From Exiguobacterium sp. SL-9 (GTDB lineage: Bacteria; Bacillota; Bacilli; Exiguobacteriales; Exiguobacteriaceae): DNA of 64,000 nt. The stretch is taken from assembly GCF_004336985.1 (NCBI RefSeq), contig NZ_SJUO01000007.1:1-64000 (forward strand), written 5' to 3'. Under the pieces are notes generated by a model. It was not told where the DNA came from, did no database searches, and saw only the letters and a list, made by a program, of their open reading frames with translations. The position numbers were made by a program, and so were the translations under genes. The first letter of the stretch is position 1. The number at the start of each line of letters is the position of its first letter. Shown here piece by piece: positions 27,600-36,821 of this stretch.

Positions 27600-27962
27600 T
27601 TAATTCCTGTTCTTGTCTATCTGTTCGAGCATAGTTTGATTGAATTGTTTGTCCCGTTTAGAGATTTTTTCAACCGGATCATAGCCCCCATACGAGAAAT
27701 TCATTTTACCGTCCGTTTTTTGAACGTAGAGATAATAAGTGATTGTTTGTTCATCATCGAAAGTTACAAGATAAGCAAAACCGAACTGGTCAAAACCTCC
27801 AGATTCTATGTCATAGGAAGAGGGCGAATAAGAATATTTATCACTAAGGAATTGTATAAGGTATTCTTCTCTGCTATTTTTCTCAGAGGTATAATAAACA
27901 AAAATCAAAATCGCCATAAAGGTTATAATTATCAAGAAAACAATTGATGGTTTTTTTAACAA
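27600..27962 (-). CDS. Small membrane-anchored hypothetical protein
   Basis: 120 residues, starting with TTG after GGGGAGTGG. A single N-terminal membrane helix (about 6-24, rich in Ile, Val and Phe) is followed by a probably extracellular domain with many Tyr. It resembles small Bacillus-type anchored proteins of unknown function. It is divergent from the secreted protein at 28035, 72 bases away. Confidence 0.6.
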   Translation of the reverse strand: MLKKPSIVFLIIITFMAILIFVYYTSEKNSREEYLIQFLSDKYSYSPSSYDIESGGFDQFGFAYLVTFDDEQTITYYLYVQKTDGKMNFSYGGYDPVEKISKRDKQFNQTMLEQIDKNRN

Positions 27963-28034
27963 AATAAACCACTCCCCTTATTAAAATTGTAATATTTATA
28001 ATGTAATTAAAAAATAATGACAGGAGGTTTTCAA

Positions 28035-28718
28035 GTGAAACATTTCTTTAAGATTTTCTTGTTCAGTATTGCATTGATTTTAGGTTCACTTCATCCGATG
28101 GCTCACTCATATGCTGAAGAGGATGCTACAAGTGAAGACTCCATATCTTTCGAATCGTTTGAATTGATTGAAACAAATTCAAACGATTTTGGCACAGGGA
28201 CATTTGCAATTACGGATCCAGGTGGTAACAGTGGAGGGAGTATCAAATACCCCAATTCCAATATAACCGTTCGAACAGGCGATATCTTGATTTCGTCAAA
28301 ATCTTGGGATGCCACAAATTTCGTTGGCCATGTAGCAATCGTGGGAAATGATTTGCGAGTAAAAGAGGTGTTACCTACAAATCCTTCACGTAATGTGACA
28401 TTAGCAACACACTTGGCTGCACAAAGTGGATATCCGGTCAAAATTTATCGGCATTCAAGTAGTGCGGCATCTTCACGAGCGAGTACTTGGGCTACAAATA
28501 ACATAAGTAAAGTAAATTTTTATATTTTTACAACGACCCTAAGCGGTGTCTCTTGGAATTACTGTTCAAAATTCGTTTATCAGGCATATAAGCAGACGGG
28601 TACGAGTATAGGGAAAGTTTCTAGGACTGGTAGTCCTAGCGGACCTCAAATCCAAACTGAATACATGTTGCCAAATAATTTGGCATATGGCATGAACTAT
28701 ATCGGAACTTACAAGTAA
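28035..28718 (+). CDS. Secreted permuted NlpC/P60-like (YiiX/YycO-type) protein
   Basis: About 227 residues; the GTG start at 28035 follows AGGAGG exactly. A signal peptide (1-26, ending near HSYA) is clear. TGDILIS (81-87), GHVAIV (98-103, His99) and NYCSKFVYQAY (175-185, Cys177) give the circularly permuted papain-like arrangement seen in YiiX/YycO proteins, which cleave peptide or amide bonds in the cell wall or elsewhere outside the cell. The order of His before Cys supports permutation. Substrate unknown. Confidence 0.75.
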   Translation: MKHFFKIFLFSIALILGSLHPMAHSYAEEDATSEDSISFESFELIETNSNDFGTGTFAITDPGGNSGGSIKYPNSNITVRTGDILISSKSWDATNFVGHVAIVGNDLRVKEVLPTNPSRNVTLATHLAAQSGYPVKIYRHSSSAASSRASTWATNNISKVNFYIFTTTLSGVSWNYCSKFVYQAYKQTGTSIGKVSRTGSPSGPQIQTEYMLPNNLAYGMNYIGTYK

Positions 28719-28802
28719 CTTCGCTAAAGAACAAAGTTCTTACATATGAAGTTAATAGATTTGTACCTTGGAAGGGATTAAAAATTAGAATTCGTATATT
28801 AA

Positions 28803-28853
28803 GAACTCAGAAAGGAAAAAGACGTTTTATCGTCCCTTCCTTTCTGAGTTCAT
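28803..28853. terminator. Bidirectional terminator
   Basis: GAACTCAGAAAGGAA and TTCCTTTCTGAGTTC form a perfect 15-bp stem. The convergent genes at 28035 and 28850 end on either side; the second ends inside its arm. Confidence 0.8.
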
Positions 28854-29068
28854 TTAAATTTATCACTAAAAAAATCACTTAATGAGATTCCGAGCCCCTC
28901 ACAATATTTTTGAATCGTACTAACTTTTGGATGCTTGGTACGACCATTCATTAATTCTGAAATCGTAGTTTGATTCAGTCCGCCTTTTTGGATAACTTGA
29001 TTAATCGTCATGTTTCGTTCAACAGCGAGTTCTTTCATCCGCTCGATGATTGCCTTGTTTAACTCCAC
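28850..29068 (-). CDS. Small XRE-family regulator
   Basis: A 72-residue Cro/CI-type helix-turn-helix protein. NMTINQVIQKGGLNQTTISELMNGRTKHP (about 19-47) covers the recognition helices. GTG start after GGGGTG. It is too small for an effector domain and is probably a simple repressor. An inverted repeat at 29189-29218 upstream is a candidate operator. Confidence 0.8.
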   Translation of the reverse strand: MELNKAIIERMKELAVERNMTINQVIQKGGLNQTTISELMNGRTKHPKVSTIQKYCEGLGISLSDFFSDKFK

Positions 29069-29406
29069 TCATTCACCCCACAATCATAATACTCTCTACA
29101 TTCTTACTTATTCTTTATAAACGCTTCTATTCCTCTACCTATATCAATCTCTTGAAATCCGTGAACTTACAGTTCTTTTCTCAAGTCATAAATTAATTTG
29201 TATATTAGTAACACAAATTAATGATTATTGAGTTTCTGTTGCTTGCTAATCTCATTTTAGAGCGCTTTTCGACAAAAATAGCAATCTATAAAATTCTGAC
29301 ATATCAGAAAACTGGTGACTAAATAGATATTTCCTGATATATTCTAAGCAACAAAAGGAAACATTTGTTTGGTCGCCGCTCTGGTTTATCAGAAAGGGGA
29401 AGCCTT
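29069..29406. promoter_or_regulatory. Divergent intergenic region with candidate operators
   Basis: TTAATTTGT and ACAAATTAA form a 9-bp inverted repeat at about 29189-29218. ATATCAG and CTGATATAT form another at about 29301-29343. They lie between two XRE regulator genes transcribed apart and are likely regulator binding sites controlling the small repressor and the transfer operon. No gene is seen. Confidence 0.5.
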
Positions 29407-29895
29407 ATGTATCGATTCGGGGAATGGTTGAAGGAAAACCGCCAGCTTTCGGGCTGGTCGCAGGTCGAATTATCAGAGAAAACGCTCGGGGAGATCTCGC
29501 AGCCCGCCATCAGCCAATATGAACAGAACCGTTCGGTGCCGTCGATCGCAGACATCGATCATCTGGCCCGCGCGTTCGGACACACACTAGCTACCGTCCC
29601 TTGGGACGCCATCGATTTCGGTTACGGGGCAAAACGATGTATCACGAAACTTGAACGGCGCCGTTTTGACTTGAAAGAGCTCCCGCAGGCCGACTCGGTC
29701 CGCACGTTCGATGGGAAGACGTATGAATTGCACGGCTTCCTCGGGATTGAGGAAGAGAGCGGCGAGGCGGTCCAGCTGACGCAACTCTATTACCGGATTC
29801 GCACAGTAGTCAGTGATTCACATATTTTGGCCAAACGGAAAAATCCGGATGACGAGCTCGTCCACGTCAAAAAGCGAAAAAACGTTCGACAGTAA
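29407..29895 (+). CDS. XRE-family regulator at head of transfer region
   Basis: About 162 residues. The N-terminal 65 (WLKENRQLSGWSQVELSEKT, AISQYEQNRSVPS) are an XRE helix-turn-helix; the rest (about 70-160) is an unrecognised basic domain ending in Lys/Arg. The ATG at 29407 has AAAGGGGA upstream. It is the first plus-strand gene before the type IV secretion genes and GC-rich like them, so it probably controls transfer. Confidence 0.8.
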   Translation: MYRFGEWLKENRQLSGWSQVELSEKTLGEISQPAISQYEQNRSVPSIADIDHLARAFGHTLATVPWDAIDFGYGAKRCITKLERRRFDLKELPQADSVRTFDGKTYELHGFLGIEEESGEAVQLTQLYYRIRTVVSDSHILAKRKNPDDELVHVKKRKNVRQ

Positions 29896-30193
29896 CCGAC
29901 ATCGACGCAGCAGCACATCCTTAAGGATGGTCTCCTCCAATCACATATCGGCGTGTCCCTCACCAGTGACCGGGTGGGCGGGATTTACGCACAGATGGTT
30001 CGGCGAGAGTCGCCTAAAACTCGCCACAAGGTCACCGTATCGTTCCGGGTCATCGAAAAACCCTGTACAGCTCCTTCGATTCATGAGGAGCAGAGTTCGT
30101 GGGGGAACGGCTAGAAACCCACCGCACCGAATCCGACTGTCCTTAATGATGTGTTGCTGCACATCACGAGATCAAGGGAAGGAAGTGTGTACT
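29896..30193. other. Structured non-coding element with inverted ends
   Basis: GC-rich and highly structured. Arms GCAGCACATCCTTAAGG (29910-29926) and CCTTAATGATGTGTTGCTGC (30141-30160) are near-inverses that bracket about 215 bases. Inside are a perfect palindrome CATCCTTAAGGATG (partly in the left arm) and several GC stems such as GGGTGGG near CCCACC. It could be a leader RNA for the transfer operon, a protein-binding region or a remnant element. An overlapping minus-strand frame is discussed under rejected items. Confidence 0.4.
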
Positions 30194-30376
30194 GTGGCAT
30201 CAAAAGAACAGAAACAGAACCGTAGCTTCGCCGAGAAACTCTTACGCATCCGTGGGAAGGACTATGAGGAGTGGCTCGACGAGCAGCATCAACAGGTCAT
30301 CCAGGACAACCAGGAACTCATCATGGAGGCGCTCGAGGCGAAGCTCAGCTTCAAGTCGCCGGCGCACCAGGACTAA
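30194..30376 (+). CDS. Small protein at start of T4SS operon
   Basis: A 60-residue charged helical protein (RIRGKDYEEWLDEQHQQVIQ). I chose the GTG at 30194, with GGAAGG 11 bases upstream; the open frame extends further back into the structured element without a site. It ends 12 bases before the VirB2-like gene. Unknown family. Confidence 0.6.
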   Translation: MASKEQKQNRSFAEKLLRIRGKDYEEWLDEQHQQVIQDNQELIMEALEAKLSFKSPAHQD

Positions 30377-30388
30377 GGAGGGAACGAC

Positions 30389-30613
30389 ATGGGACTCAAT
30401 GAGACAGGGCTCAGCTTGCTTCAGTTCTTTCAGGGGCTCGCCGTCATCGCCGCAGCCATCGCCTTCGCAATCGGGGGCTTCTACTTCATCTTCGGCGGGG
30501 ATCGGGGCCGCTCGAAGGCGGTCGGTTGGCTCGTCGGAGGCGCCGTCGGTCTGATCATCGTCATGGGCGCGTTCACGCTCGCCGAGATGGTCGACCAGAA
30601 CATCAAATTCTAA
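30389..30613 (+). CDS. VirB2-like T4SS subunit
   Basis: A 74-residue protein with two membrane helices (about 15-35 and 45-67) separated by a Gly/Arg loop (GGDRGRSK). Size, topology and position at the head of the T4SS genes match VirB2/pilin-like subunits of Gram-positive systems. RBS AAGGAGGG. The mature form would sit in the membrane and contribute to the transfer channel. Confidence 0.7.
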   Translation: MGLNETGLSLLQFFQGLAVIAAAIAFAIGGFYFIFGGDRGRSKAVGWLVGGAVGLIIVMGAFTLAEMVDQNIKF

Positions 30614-30683
30614 TGCTCACTTACGCAGCGTTCCAATCGGAAGGCTTTTTTTGTTGCTTGAAATGAGAGGAGGAACTAACGCG

Positions 30684-31784
30684 ATGCTGTTTGTACGATT
30701 TACGGACGTGCCCGACACACGGATCCAGAACTATGAGCGGCTCCCCTTCGCCGAGGCGGTCATCGCGACCCATGACCTGCACCAGGCACTCAGCGAGGAA
30801 GGGACGAGCTGTTCCGGTGACTTCCGGCTCTTCGACCAGACAGACGAACTGCTCTATCGGGGGATGTTCACGTTCGGAACCGAAGGCACCTATCCGAACC
30901 TGTATCATCAAGTGAAGGACCGCGTGCAACGGATCCGGACGAAGAAGGAGGACAACGCGAAGAAGATGTGGCTCCTAGACGAGATCGAGACCGAGACACC
31001 GGACGACTATAAGCGTTCGTCCGCCAAATCGAATCTGATTGTATCGTCAACCTATCAGTCACGGCTGACCCGACTGCAGCGCCGCCTCATCTACGGGGCG
31101 GCCGCAGCCGGGATTCTGTTCACATCGTTGTTCACTGCCACCCAATGGTTCATCGACAAGGAGGCACACGCTGAACAGGTAACCGGGGGCGAACAGGCGT
31201 GGCTGGATGCCTACGACCAGGCGCTCCAAGGCGAGGAATCCTCACTTATCCAACTGCTAGAGCGGAAAGACCGGTCCGAGGAAGAGGATGCCTTATTGGT
31301 CGACCTCTATCTCGCAGAAGGAGAAGACCAGAAGGCACTCGAGCTCACGGATGACCCCATCCTGATCGAGACGAAGCTGGCCGGGCTCGATCTATCCGAT
31401 ACAGAGAAATTGGAACGGCTCCATGACTTCCAAGCGTCACATCCGACCGACGAGGGCGCTTTCGATATCGCCGTACTGGAACGGAACCATGAGATTGTTG
31501 CCAAGACGAAAGACGTGGAGTGGACCGCGCCCCGCGTCTCTGCAAAAGTGACCGCCTATCTCTTTCTCGGGGACATCGCGTCCGCAAATGAATGGGCGTC
31601 CAAGACGAACGACCCTAACGTACAAGAAAAAATCGACGCGTACCAAGACATTACGACCACAATCGACGGACTGAACGAGAAACTGAAGAAGACCTCTAGC
31701 AAGGACACTTCGGCCCGTGAGAAGATTCAAGCCGCTATCGCTGCTGAAGAAGTTGAACTAGAAACAGTTCTTTATTCAGATTAA
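30684..31784 (+). CDS. T4SS-linked membrane protein with helical outer domain
   Basis: About 366 residues from the ATG at 30684 (GAGGAGG upstream). The N-terminal 130 are cytoplasmic, one membrane helix lies at about 135-157, and the C-terminal 200 are helical and very acidic (EEDALLVDLYLAEGEDQKALEL). The plan of cytoplasmic domain, one helix and TPR-like tail recalls EssB/YukC of type VII secretion, but I see no diagnostic motif. It sits between the VirB2-like and coupling protein genes and is probably a structural T4SS part. Confidence 0.65.
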   Translation: MLFVRFTDVPDTRIQNYERLPFAEAVIATHDLHQALSEEGTSCSGDFRLFDQTDELLYRGMFTFGTEGTYPNLYHQVKDRVQRIRTKKEDNAKKMWLLDEIETETPDDYKRSSAKSNLIVSSTYQSRLTRLQRRLIYGAAAAGILFTSLFTATQWFIDKEAHAEQVTGGEQAWLDAYDQALQGEESSLIQLLERKDRSEEEDALLVDLYLAEGEDQKALELTDDPILIETKLAGLDLSDTEKLERLHDFQASHPTDEGAFDIAVLERNHEIVAKTKDVEWTAPRVSAKVTAYLFLGDIASANEWASKTNDPNVQEKIDAYQDITTTIDGLNEKLKKTSSKDTSAREKIQAAIAAEEVELETVLYSD

Positions 31785-31798
31785 GGTAGGTGAAATAA

Positions 31799-34162
31799 TT
31801 GAGAACTCAGTCTCTATCACCACGATTTTCGATACGCCTGATCTTCCCCGCCCTGTTCTGCCTGTTGGTGTTACCGGTCGGGATTTTTTATCTGCTGAAC
31901 GGGGTCTACAACATCATTCGACAAATCATGACTCCAATCGTACACGACGGGCTGTTGGCCGGAGCGACGATTCCGACGCTCTCCCCCTCCATGTTCGTGG
32001 AGGTAAGTCTTCCCTCTACGGCCGTCTTGATAGGACTGATGGCGTTCAGTCTGTTCATCGGACTGATTGTCTTCGGCAAGGTATGGCTGAACTTTCGGGA
32101 CCTGCGAAAGAACCAGAAAGGGAGTGCCCGCTTCACCTCGTTCGACGAACTGAAACAACAGTACCGCCGCGTACCGGACCGGAAGAAACGGTATGACGAA
32201 TCAGGTGGTGTCCCCGTCGGACGTGTCAAAAACGAGCTGTTCATCGATGATTCGCCCGTCAACAACCTGGTCATCGGGACGACGCGGTCCGGTAAGGGTG
32301 AGACGTTCGTCTTCTCGACGATCGACCTGTACAGTCGGGCGCGTGACCAAGCGAGCCTAATCATCAACGACCCGAAAGGCGAACTCTTCGCCGCCTCGAA
32401 AGAGACGCTCGAGCAACGTGGCTATCAGGTCGAGGTGTTGAACCTGATGAACCCGCTCCAATCGATGTCGTACAACCTGTTGCAGCTGACGATTGACGCG
32501 TTTTTAGAAGAGAACTACTCGCTCGCCCAACAGTATGCGCGCTCGGTCGCCTTCATGTTGTACCATGACCCGAAGGCACGGGACCCGTTCTGGGCCAACT
32601 CGTCGATCGACCTGTGTACGGCGCTCATCCTCGGCCTCTGTGAGGAGGCGAAGGACACTCCGGAGAAGATCAACATGTACAACGTCGCCCTAATGCTCTC
32701 GGACCTCGGCTCTCGGACGATCGTGACGCGACAAGGGCAGGAAATCTCGGCACTCGACGAGTTCTTTCAGCGCTTTCCTGAGAATCACCCGGCCCGGCTC
32801 CAATTCGCGACGCTCCACTTCTCTGGTGGCCAGACACGGGCAAGTATCCTGGCTAACACGAATGCGAAGCTCGGCATCTTCACCTTGAACGGGACCGGAA
32901 AGCTGACGTCGATGAACTCGCTCGACATGCGACGCATCGGATTCAACCGCTGGATCAGCGGACGGAGCGAGCCTTTGACACGGCTCACGGTCAGATTCCC
33001 CGACGGGACGACCTATGCGCTCACGACGGACGACGACGGTAGCTTCATCCTATACCATACGTCAACACTCCAAATTGGGGACGTCGTTCAAATCTCAATC
33101 GACTCAAGCACTGCGACGATCCAGCTGGAAGCGCATGACGAGGAGAGTGGACGATTCCACTACGCAATTGACGGGACGATACAGATCCGTGAAGTGATGC
33201 ACCAGCTCCTTCCCGTGGCGGTCTTCCTCATCGTCCCGGACTATGACCCGACATTCAACGTCATCGCGTCCCTATATATCAAACAGGTATACACGGCGCT
33301 CGCTCGTGTCGCCTCGCAGACGAAACAAGGTAAATGCGAGCGTCAGGTCGTCTTCCTTCTCGATGAGTTCGGCAACATGCCGCCAATCGAGGGTATGGCC
33401 AACATCATCACGGTCTGCCTCGGCCGCAACATGCGTTTCAATCTCGTCATCCAGGCCTACTCTCAACTCGAGAACCTATACGGGGAGGATTGGAAGACGA
33501 TCGACGGCAACTGTGGGAACACGCACTATCTGTTGACCGCGGACGAATCGACCGCCGAACTGATCTCGAAGAAGCTTGGTGAGGCGACCATCGTCACTAA
33601 GTCCCGGTCCGGGCAGACGTTCTCACTCAAGAAATCGAAGACGGAGAATGTGGACGGTCGTCGGCTCATGACGGCGACTGAGGTCATGGGGTTAAAGGAA
33701 GGCGAGATGCTCATCATCCGTGTCATCAAGCGTCAGGACACGAAGAAACGGCGCATCCAGTCATATCCGATCTTCCTGAGCGGCAAGACAGCGATGAAGT
33801 ACCGCTACGAATACCTGGCGGACGACTTTGACACGGACCGCTCCCTGCATGACATCGATATTCCCTGCCGTCACGCCGGTCTCGACTTCGAACAGATCCG
33901 TATCCGTTTCGCGAAGCATGAAGACGAAACGGAAATTAACACTCCATCGAATCAGGAAGAAAAGCCACTGACAGTACGTGACGTGCTGCAGGACAGCATC
34001 CTCCGCTCGATGTTCGAGGGACATGACATCGGTGGGATGTCCCTCCCTGAGTTCGAGACGAACCTGAACTTAGGAGTATACGACATCACCGACAGCCAGA
34101 AGAGCTTTCTGAGCACGATGATTGCGAAGCGACTCGAGAAACTGAAGCAAGGCACACCGTAG
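31799..34162 (+). CDS. VirD4-type coupling protein with inserted domain
   Basis: A 787-residue TraG/VirD4 ATPase that brings relaxase-bound DNA to the T4SS channel. TTG start after GGTAGGTG. Two membrane helices lie at about 14-33 and 72-100. Walker A GTTRSGKGET (about 158) and Walker B FLLDEFGNMP (about 517) are clear. Between NSLDMRRIGFN and LIVPDYDPTF there are about 85 extra residues (about 383-470, with LTVRFPDGTTYAL and IGDVVQISI) forming a predicted beta-rich domain not expected inside the ATPase core. The C-terminus is charged. Confidence 0.9.
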   Translation: MRTQSLSPRFSIRLIFPALFCLLVLPVGIFYLLNGVYNIIRQIMTPIVHDGLLAGATIPTLSPSMFVEVSLPSTAVLIGLMAFSLFIGLIVFGKVWLNFRDLRKNQKGSARFTSFDELKQQYRRVPDRKKRYDESGGVPVGRVKNELFIDDSPVNNLVIGTTRSGKGETFVFSTIDLYSRARDQASLIINDPKGELFAASKETLEQRGYQVEVLNLMNPLQSMSYNLLQLTIDAFLEENYSLAQQYARSVAFMLYHDPKARDPFWANSSIDLCTALILGLCEEAKDTPEKINMYNVALMLSDLGSRTIVTRQGQEISALDEFFQRFPENHPARLQFATLHFSGGQTRASILANTNAKLGIFTLNGTGKLTSMNSLDMRRIGFNRWISGRSEPLTRLTVRFPDGTTYALTTDDDGSFILYHTSTLQIGDVVQISIDSSTATIQLEAHDEESGRFHYAIDGTIQIREVMHQLLPVAVFLIVPDYDPTFNVIASLYIKQVYTALARVASQTKQGKCERQVVFLLDEFGNMPPIEGMANIITVCLGRNMRFNLVIQAYSQLENLYGEDWKTIDGNCGNTHYLLTADESTAELISKKLGEATIVTKSRSGQTFSLKKSKTENVDGRRLMTATEVMGLKEGEMLIIRVIKRQDTKKRRIQSYPIFLSGKTAMKYRYEYLADDFDTDRSLHDIDIPCRHAGLDFEQIRIRFAKHEDETEINTPSNQEEKPLTVRDVLQDSILRSMFEGHDIGGMSLPEFETNLNLGVYDITDSQKSFLSTMIAKRLEKLKQGTP

Positions 34163-34178
34163 AGAGGAGGCCGAACCT

Positions 34179-34421
34179 ATGGCCGAGAGTGCGAGAGAGA
34201 AGAGAATCCAGAACGAATTACGTGTCGTCGCGAGGATCATCGAGACGCAGCGAGTCCGCCTCGAACGGGGCGACGTGCTCAATATTCAGACGACCGATGG
34301 CTTTCTGACCGTCTATCAGGACGACACCTCAGACATCCCAAAAACTGTTACACTAATAGATAAGTTCGACTTCCGCGTCAATTTAAAAGTCGCGGATCTA
34401 TTGAAGGGGAAAATCGTCTGA
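34179..34421 (+). CDS. Small conserved-looking T4SS operon protein
   Basis: 80 residues: a helical start (REKRIQNELRVVARIIETQ), then short strands (GDVLNIQTTDGFLTVYQDD). It is soluble and unrecognised. RBS GAGAGGAGG. It lies 16 bases after the coupling protein gene and before a lipoprotein gene. Confidence 0.65.
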   Translation: MAESAREKRIQNELRVVARIIETQRVRLERGDVLNIQTTDGFLTVYQDDTSDIPKTVTLIDKFDFRVNLKVADLLKGKIV

Positions 34422-34437
34422 CGGAGGGGTAAACGTT

Positions 34438-34845
34438 ATGAGGAAAATCTTGATTGGTGTCCTACTCGGGAGTTCGTTACTTTTAGCATCGTGTGGTGCC
34501 AAAAGTTCGAATTATCTTTCTACGACTTCTGTTGAAGAAATTGCAGATATTAAAACTGAGCAAGAAAGTGCATACGTTCTTGTAGACAGCGATAGTCAAG
34601 GTAATGAAGGGGCTTACGTTGATACTGTGCGAGAAGTCGCCACGGAAAAAAAGAAAGACGTTCTCTTATTCAATCCATTTCAGCCTAATGGGGAAGATAT
34701 TGAAGAACGTTCTACCCAAGAACATCCTGAACTTAAAGGTGGCAGATTGTACGAGATGACTGATGGTAAAATCAGTCGTGAATTAAATGTATCTGCCCTT
34801 ACAGAAGATGAATTAAAAGATCAAGTCACTAACTTCATTAAATAG
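34438..34845 (+). CDS. Lipoprotein in transfer operon
   Basis: 135 residues with a signal peptide and lipobox LLLASC (Cys at about 19). The mature part is acidic. Lipoproteins within conjugation operons can act in surface or entry exclusion, but no specific match supports that here. From about 34,490 the gene is AT-rich, unlike the genes before it, and this continues into the first part of the next gene, marking a recombined segment. Confidence 0.75.
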   Translation: MRKILIGVLLGSSLLLASCGAKSSNYLSTTSVEEIADIKTEQESAYVLVDSDSQGNEGAYVDTVREVATEKKKDVLLFNPFQPNGEDIEERSTQEHPELKGGRLYEMTDGKISRELNVSALTEDELKDQVTNFIK

Positions 34846-34865
34846 CCTTTGAATGGAGGGATTCC

Positions 34866-36815
34866 ATGAGTGATAACGAAGTCGTAAATAAGCTACAAGA
34901 GTTCACTGATATCCTTAGTCTCAGTACACTGGTACTGGATGCCCTCCGCTCAATGGGTTGGATTTTAATACGTGGCTTAGCAGTATTGATTGATGGACTT
35001 GAAAAAGTGACTGACAGCATACTACTAACTAAAACATTTTTTAATAACTCTCAAGTGGTTGAATTCGTTTCTACGATTCAACCTTTTTTGTACGTTCTTT
35101 TAGCTGCTAGCTTCCTATTCACGGGTTATCTCATTATTTTTCAAAAGAAATTTGATCGAGAAGGATTTTTAATCAATCTGTTTATCACGTTGCTCATTCT
35201 CGGACTATTATCTCCAACGATGACGCAAGTAAGTGAATTCAGTGATACCGCGATTGATTTCACAGCTCAAAACTCTGACGAAAACTCTTCCAGTGAATCG
35301 ATATCAAATCAGATTTTACGAGAAAACATTCATGATTTGATTGAATATGACCGAAATGATTTTTCTGATTTGGAAGGTGCGGCTTTAAACTCCTTACCTC
35401 AAAGTCATTTACGAAATATTGATATCAACGAGGTATTCGATAGTAATGAATTTCGCTTGGGAAGTACTGGCGAACAAATCTCTCAGTCCAAACTAACCTG
35501 GAATGGTGAAACGATGGGAAGCTCGAAACTCGACCAAGGTGGCGTCGAGTGGAACAACCAGTATTACTACCGCTATCAGCCGAATTGGTTGACCATTTTC
35601 GTCACGCTCGGGATCATGGGCTTTACGCTGTTCTCGATCGCCTACAAACTGGCGCGCCTGTCGTTCGAGCTCGCCTTCAACTATGTCTTGGCGATCCTCG
35701 TCGCACCGGCCGATCTGCACAGTGGTCAAAAGACGAAGAAGGTCATCCAGAGCATTCTGAATACGTTCCTCGTGATTATCCTGATCTTCGTCTCCATCAA
35801 GTTGTATACGATTGGGACTGCCTATCTTGCGGAGACGTTGGACGGGTTCGCCTATCTAATCGCCCTCATCGCTTTCTCAGTCGCGTTGATTGACGGACCG
35901 AACATGGTCGAGCGGCTGTTCGGGATCGATGCCGGGCTCAAACGGGGCTGGGGTGTCGCGCTCGGCGCCTATGCCGCGGGGAAAGGCGTGACCTCGGCCG
36001 GTGCCCATGCGGTTTCGAAGGTCGCGCGTTCCGCACAAGGCGCACCGAAAAAGCCATCGCTCCATGAAGCCGCGACGGCTCGGATGGATTCGAATGCTAT
36101 ACCGCAAAATGGCTCACCGCTTAATGCGGCGAGCCAAGCTCCACAAAGAGCGGATACAGAGAGGCAAACCGATCCAGATGGTATCGGTCAGACCGCCAGT
36201 CGCACGCAGACCGACCAAGAGAAACCGACAAATCCGAGGAACGATGTGCAACCAAACAACGGTCAAGAATCCGAGCTGGAAGCAGACGGTTCTCCACAAG
36301 TGAACGAAGCATCGGGCCGCCCATCTCCCGAATCAATCCATGCGACGAACCCTGACTCCAATGTCGAACGTGGACCCGACCATCAACCAACTTCATCGGA
36401 GACGCAAAGACCGGAATCGATTCACGACCATTCAAGCTCTGTTCATTCTCCAGTCCCTGCTTCGTCGACAATCGAATCGGCCACTGAATCCGCCGATACC
36501 ACATCCGGACCAGGTCATCGTCACGACGAATCGGTAACCAGAAACGACGTGACGACACCTCATGAGGCACCACATTCAAACGATTCATCGTCGTCTTCGT
36601 CGTCTGCGACAGATTCGAGTGATACAGCAACAGAGAAACGCCAAGGACACGCCCGCCGGACCATCCATCAAGACACCGTGCTCGACATCGAGACCGAGGT
36701 CATAGAACAGGTGCGCGAGAGCCAGACGCACCGTCATACTCAGAACCATGAGGAGTCGCGACGGATCTATCCGACCTCGTCGCCGCGACCTGACCAAACT
36801 AAGAAAAAGGAGTGA
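34866..36815 (+). CDS. VirB6-like polytopic membrane protein with long tail
   Basis: A 649-residue protein. Several membrane helices lie at about 30-50, 75-100, 105-125, 242-265, 270-285, 300-320 and 328-347. After about residue 380 the tail is hydrophilic and low-complexity (Ser, Glu, His, Pro), probably disordered. Topology and position fit VirB6/TrbL, the inner-membrane channel part. The first about 215 codons are AT-rich and the rest GC-rich, with the change near 35,510, so the gene is a recombination chimera. The frame stays open across the junction. Confidence 0.75.
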   Translation: MSDNEVVNKLQEFTDILSLSTLVLDALRSMGWILIRGLAVLIDGLEKVTDSILLTKTFFNNSQVVEFVSTIQPFLYVLLAASFLFTGYLIIFQKKFDREGFLINLFITLLILGLLSPTMTQVSEFSDTAIDFTAQNSDENSSSESISNQILRENIHDLIEYDRNDFSDLEGAALNSLPQSHLRNIDINEVFDSNEFRLGSTGEQISQSKLTWNGETMGSSKLDQGGVEWNNQYYYRYQPNWLTIFVTLGIMGFTLFSIAYKLARLSFELAFNYVLAILVAPADLHSGQKTKKVIQSILNTFLVIILIFVSIKLYTIGTAYLAETLDGFAYLIALIAFSVALIDGPNMVERLFGIDAGLKRGWGVALGAYAAGKGVTSAGAHAVSKVARSAQGAPKKPSLHEAATARMDSNAIPQNGSPLNAASQAPQRADTERQTDPDGIGQTASRTQTDQEKPTNPRNDVQPNNGQESELEADGSPQVNEASGRPSPESIHATNPDSNVERGPDHQPTSSETQRPESIHDHSSSVHSPVPASSTIESATESADTTSGPGHRHDESVTRNDVTTPHEAPHSNDSSSSSSSATDSSDTATEKRQGHARRTIHQDTVLDIETEVIEQVRESQTHRHTQNHEESRRIYPTSSPRPDQTKKKE

Positions 36816-36821
36816 TGACCC

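Noticed and set aside
29941-30162. Minus-strand frame with NHLCVNPAHP, faintly like an HNH motif
   Set aside because: It lies on the strand opposite the operon, lacks the first Cys/His half of an HNH site and a clear ribosome binding site, and overlaps a structured element.
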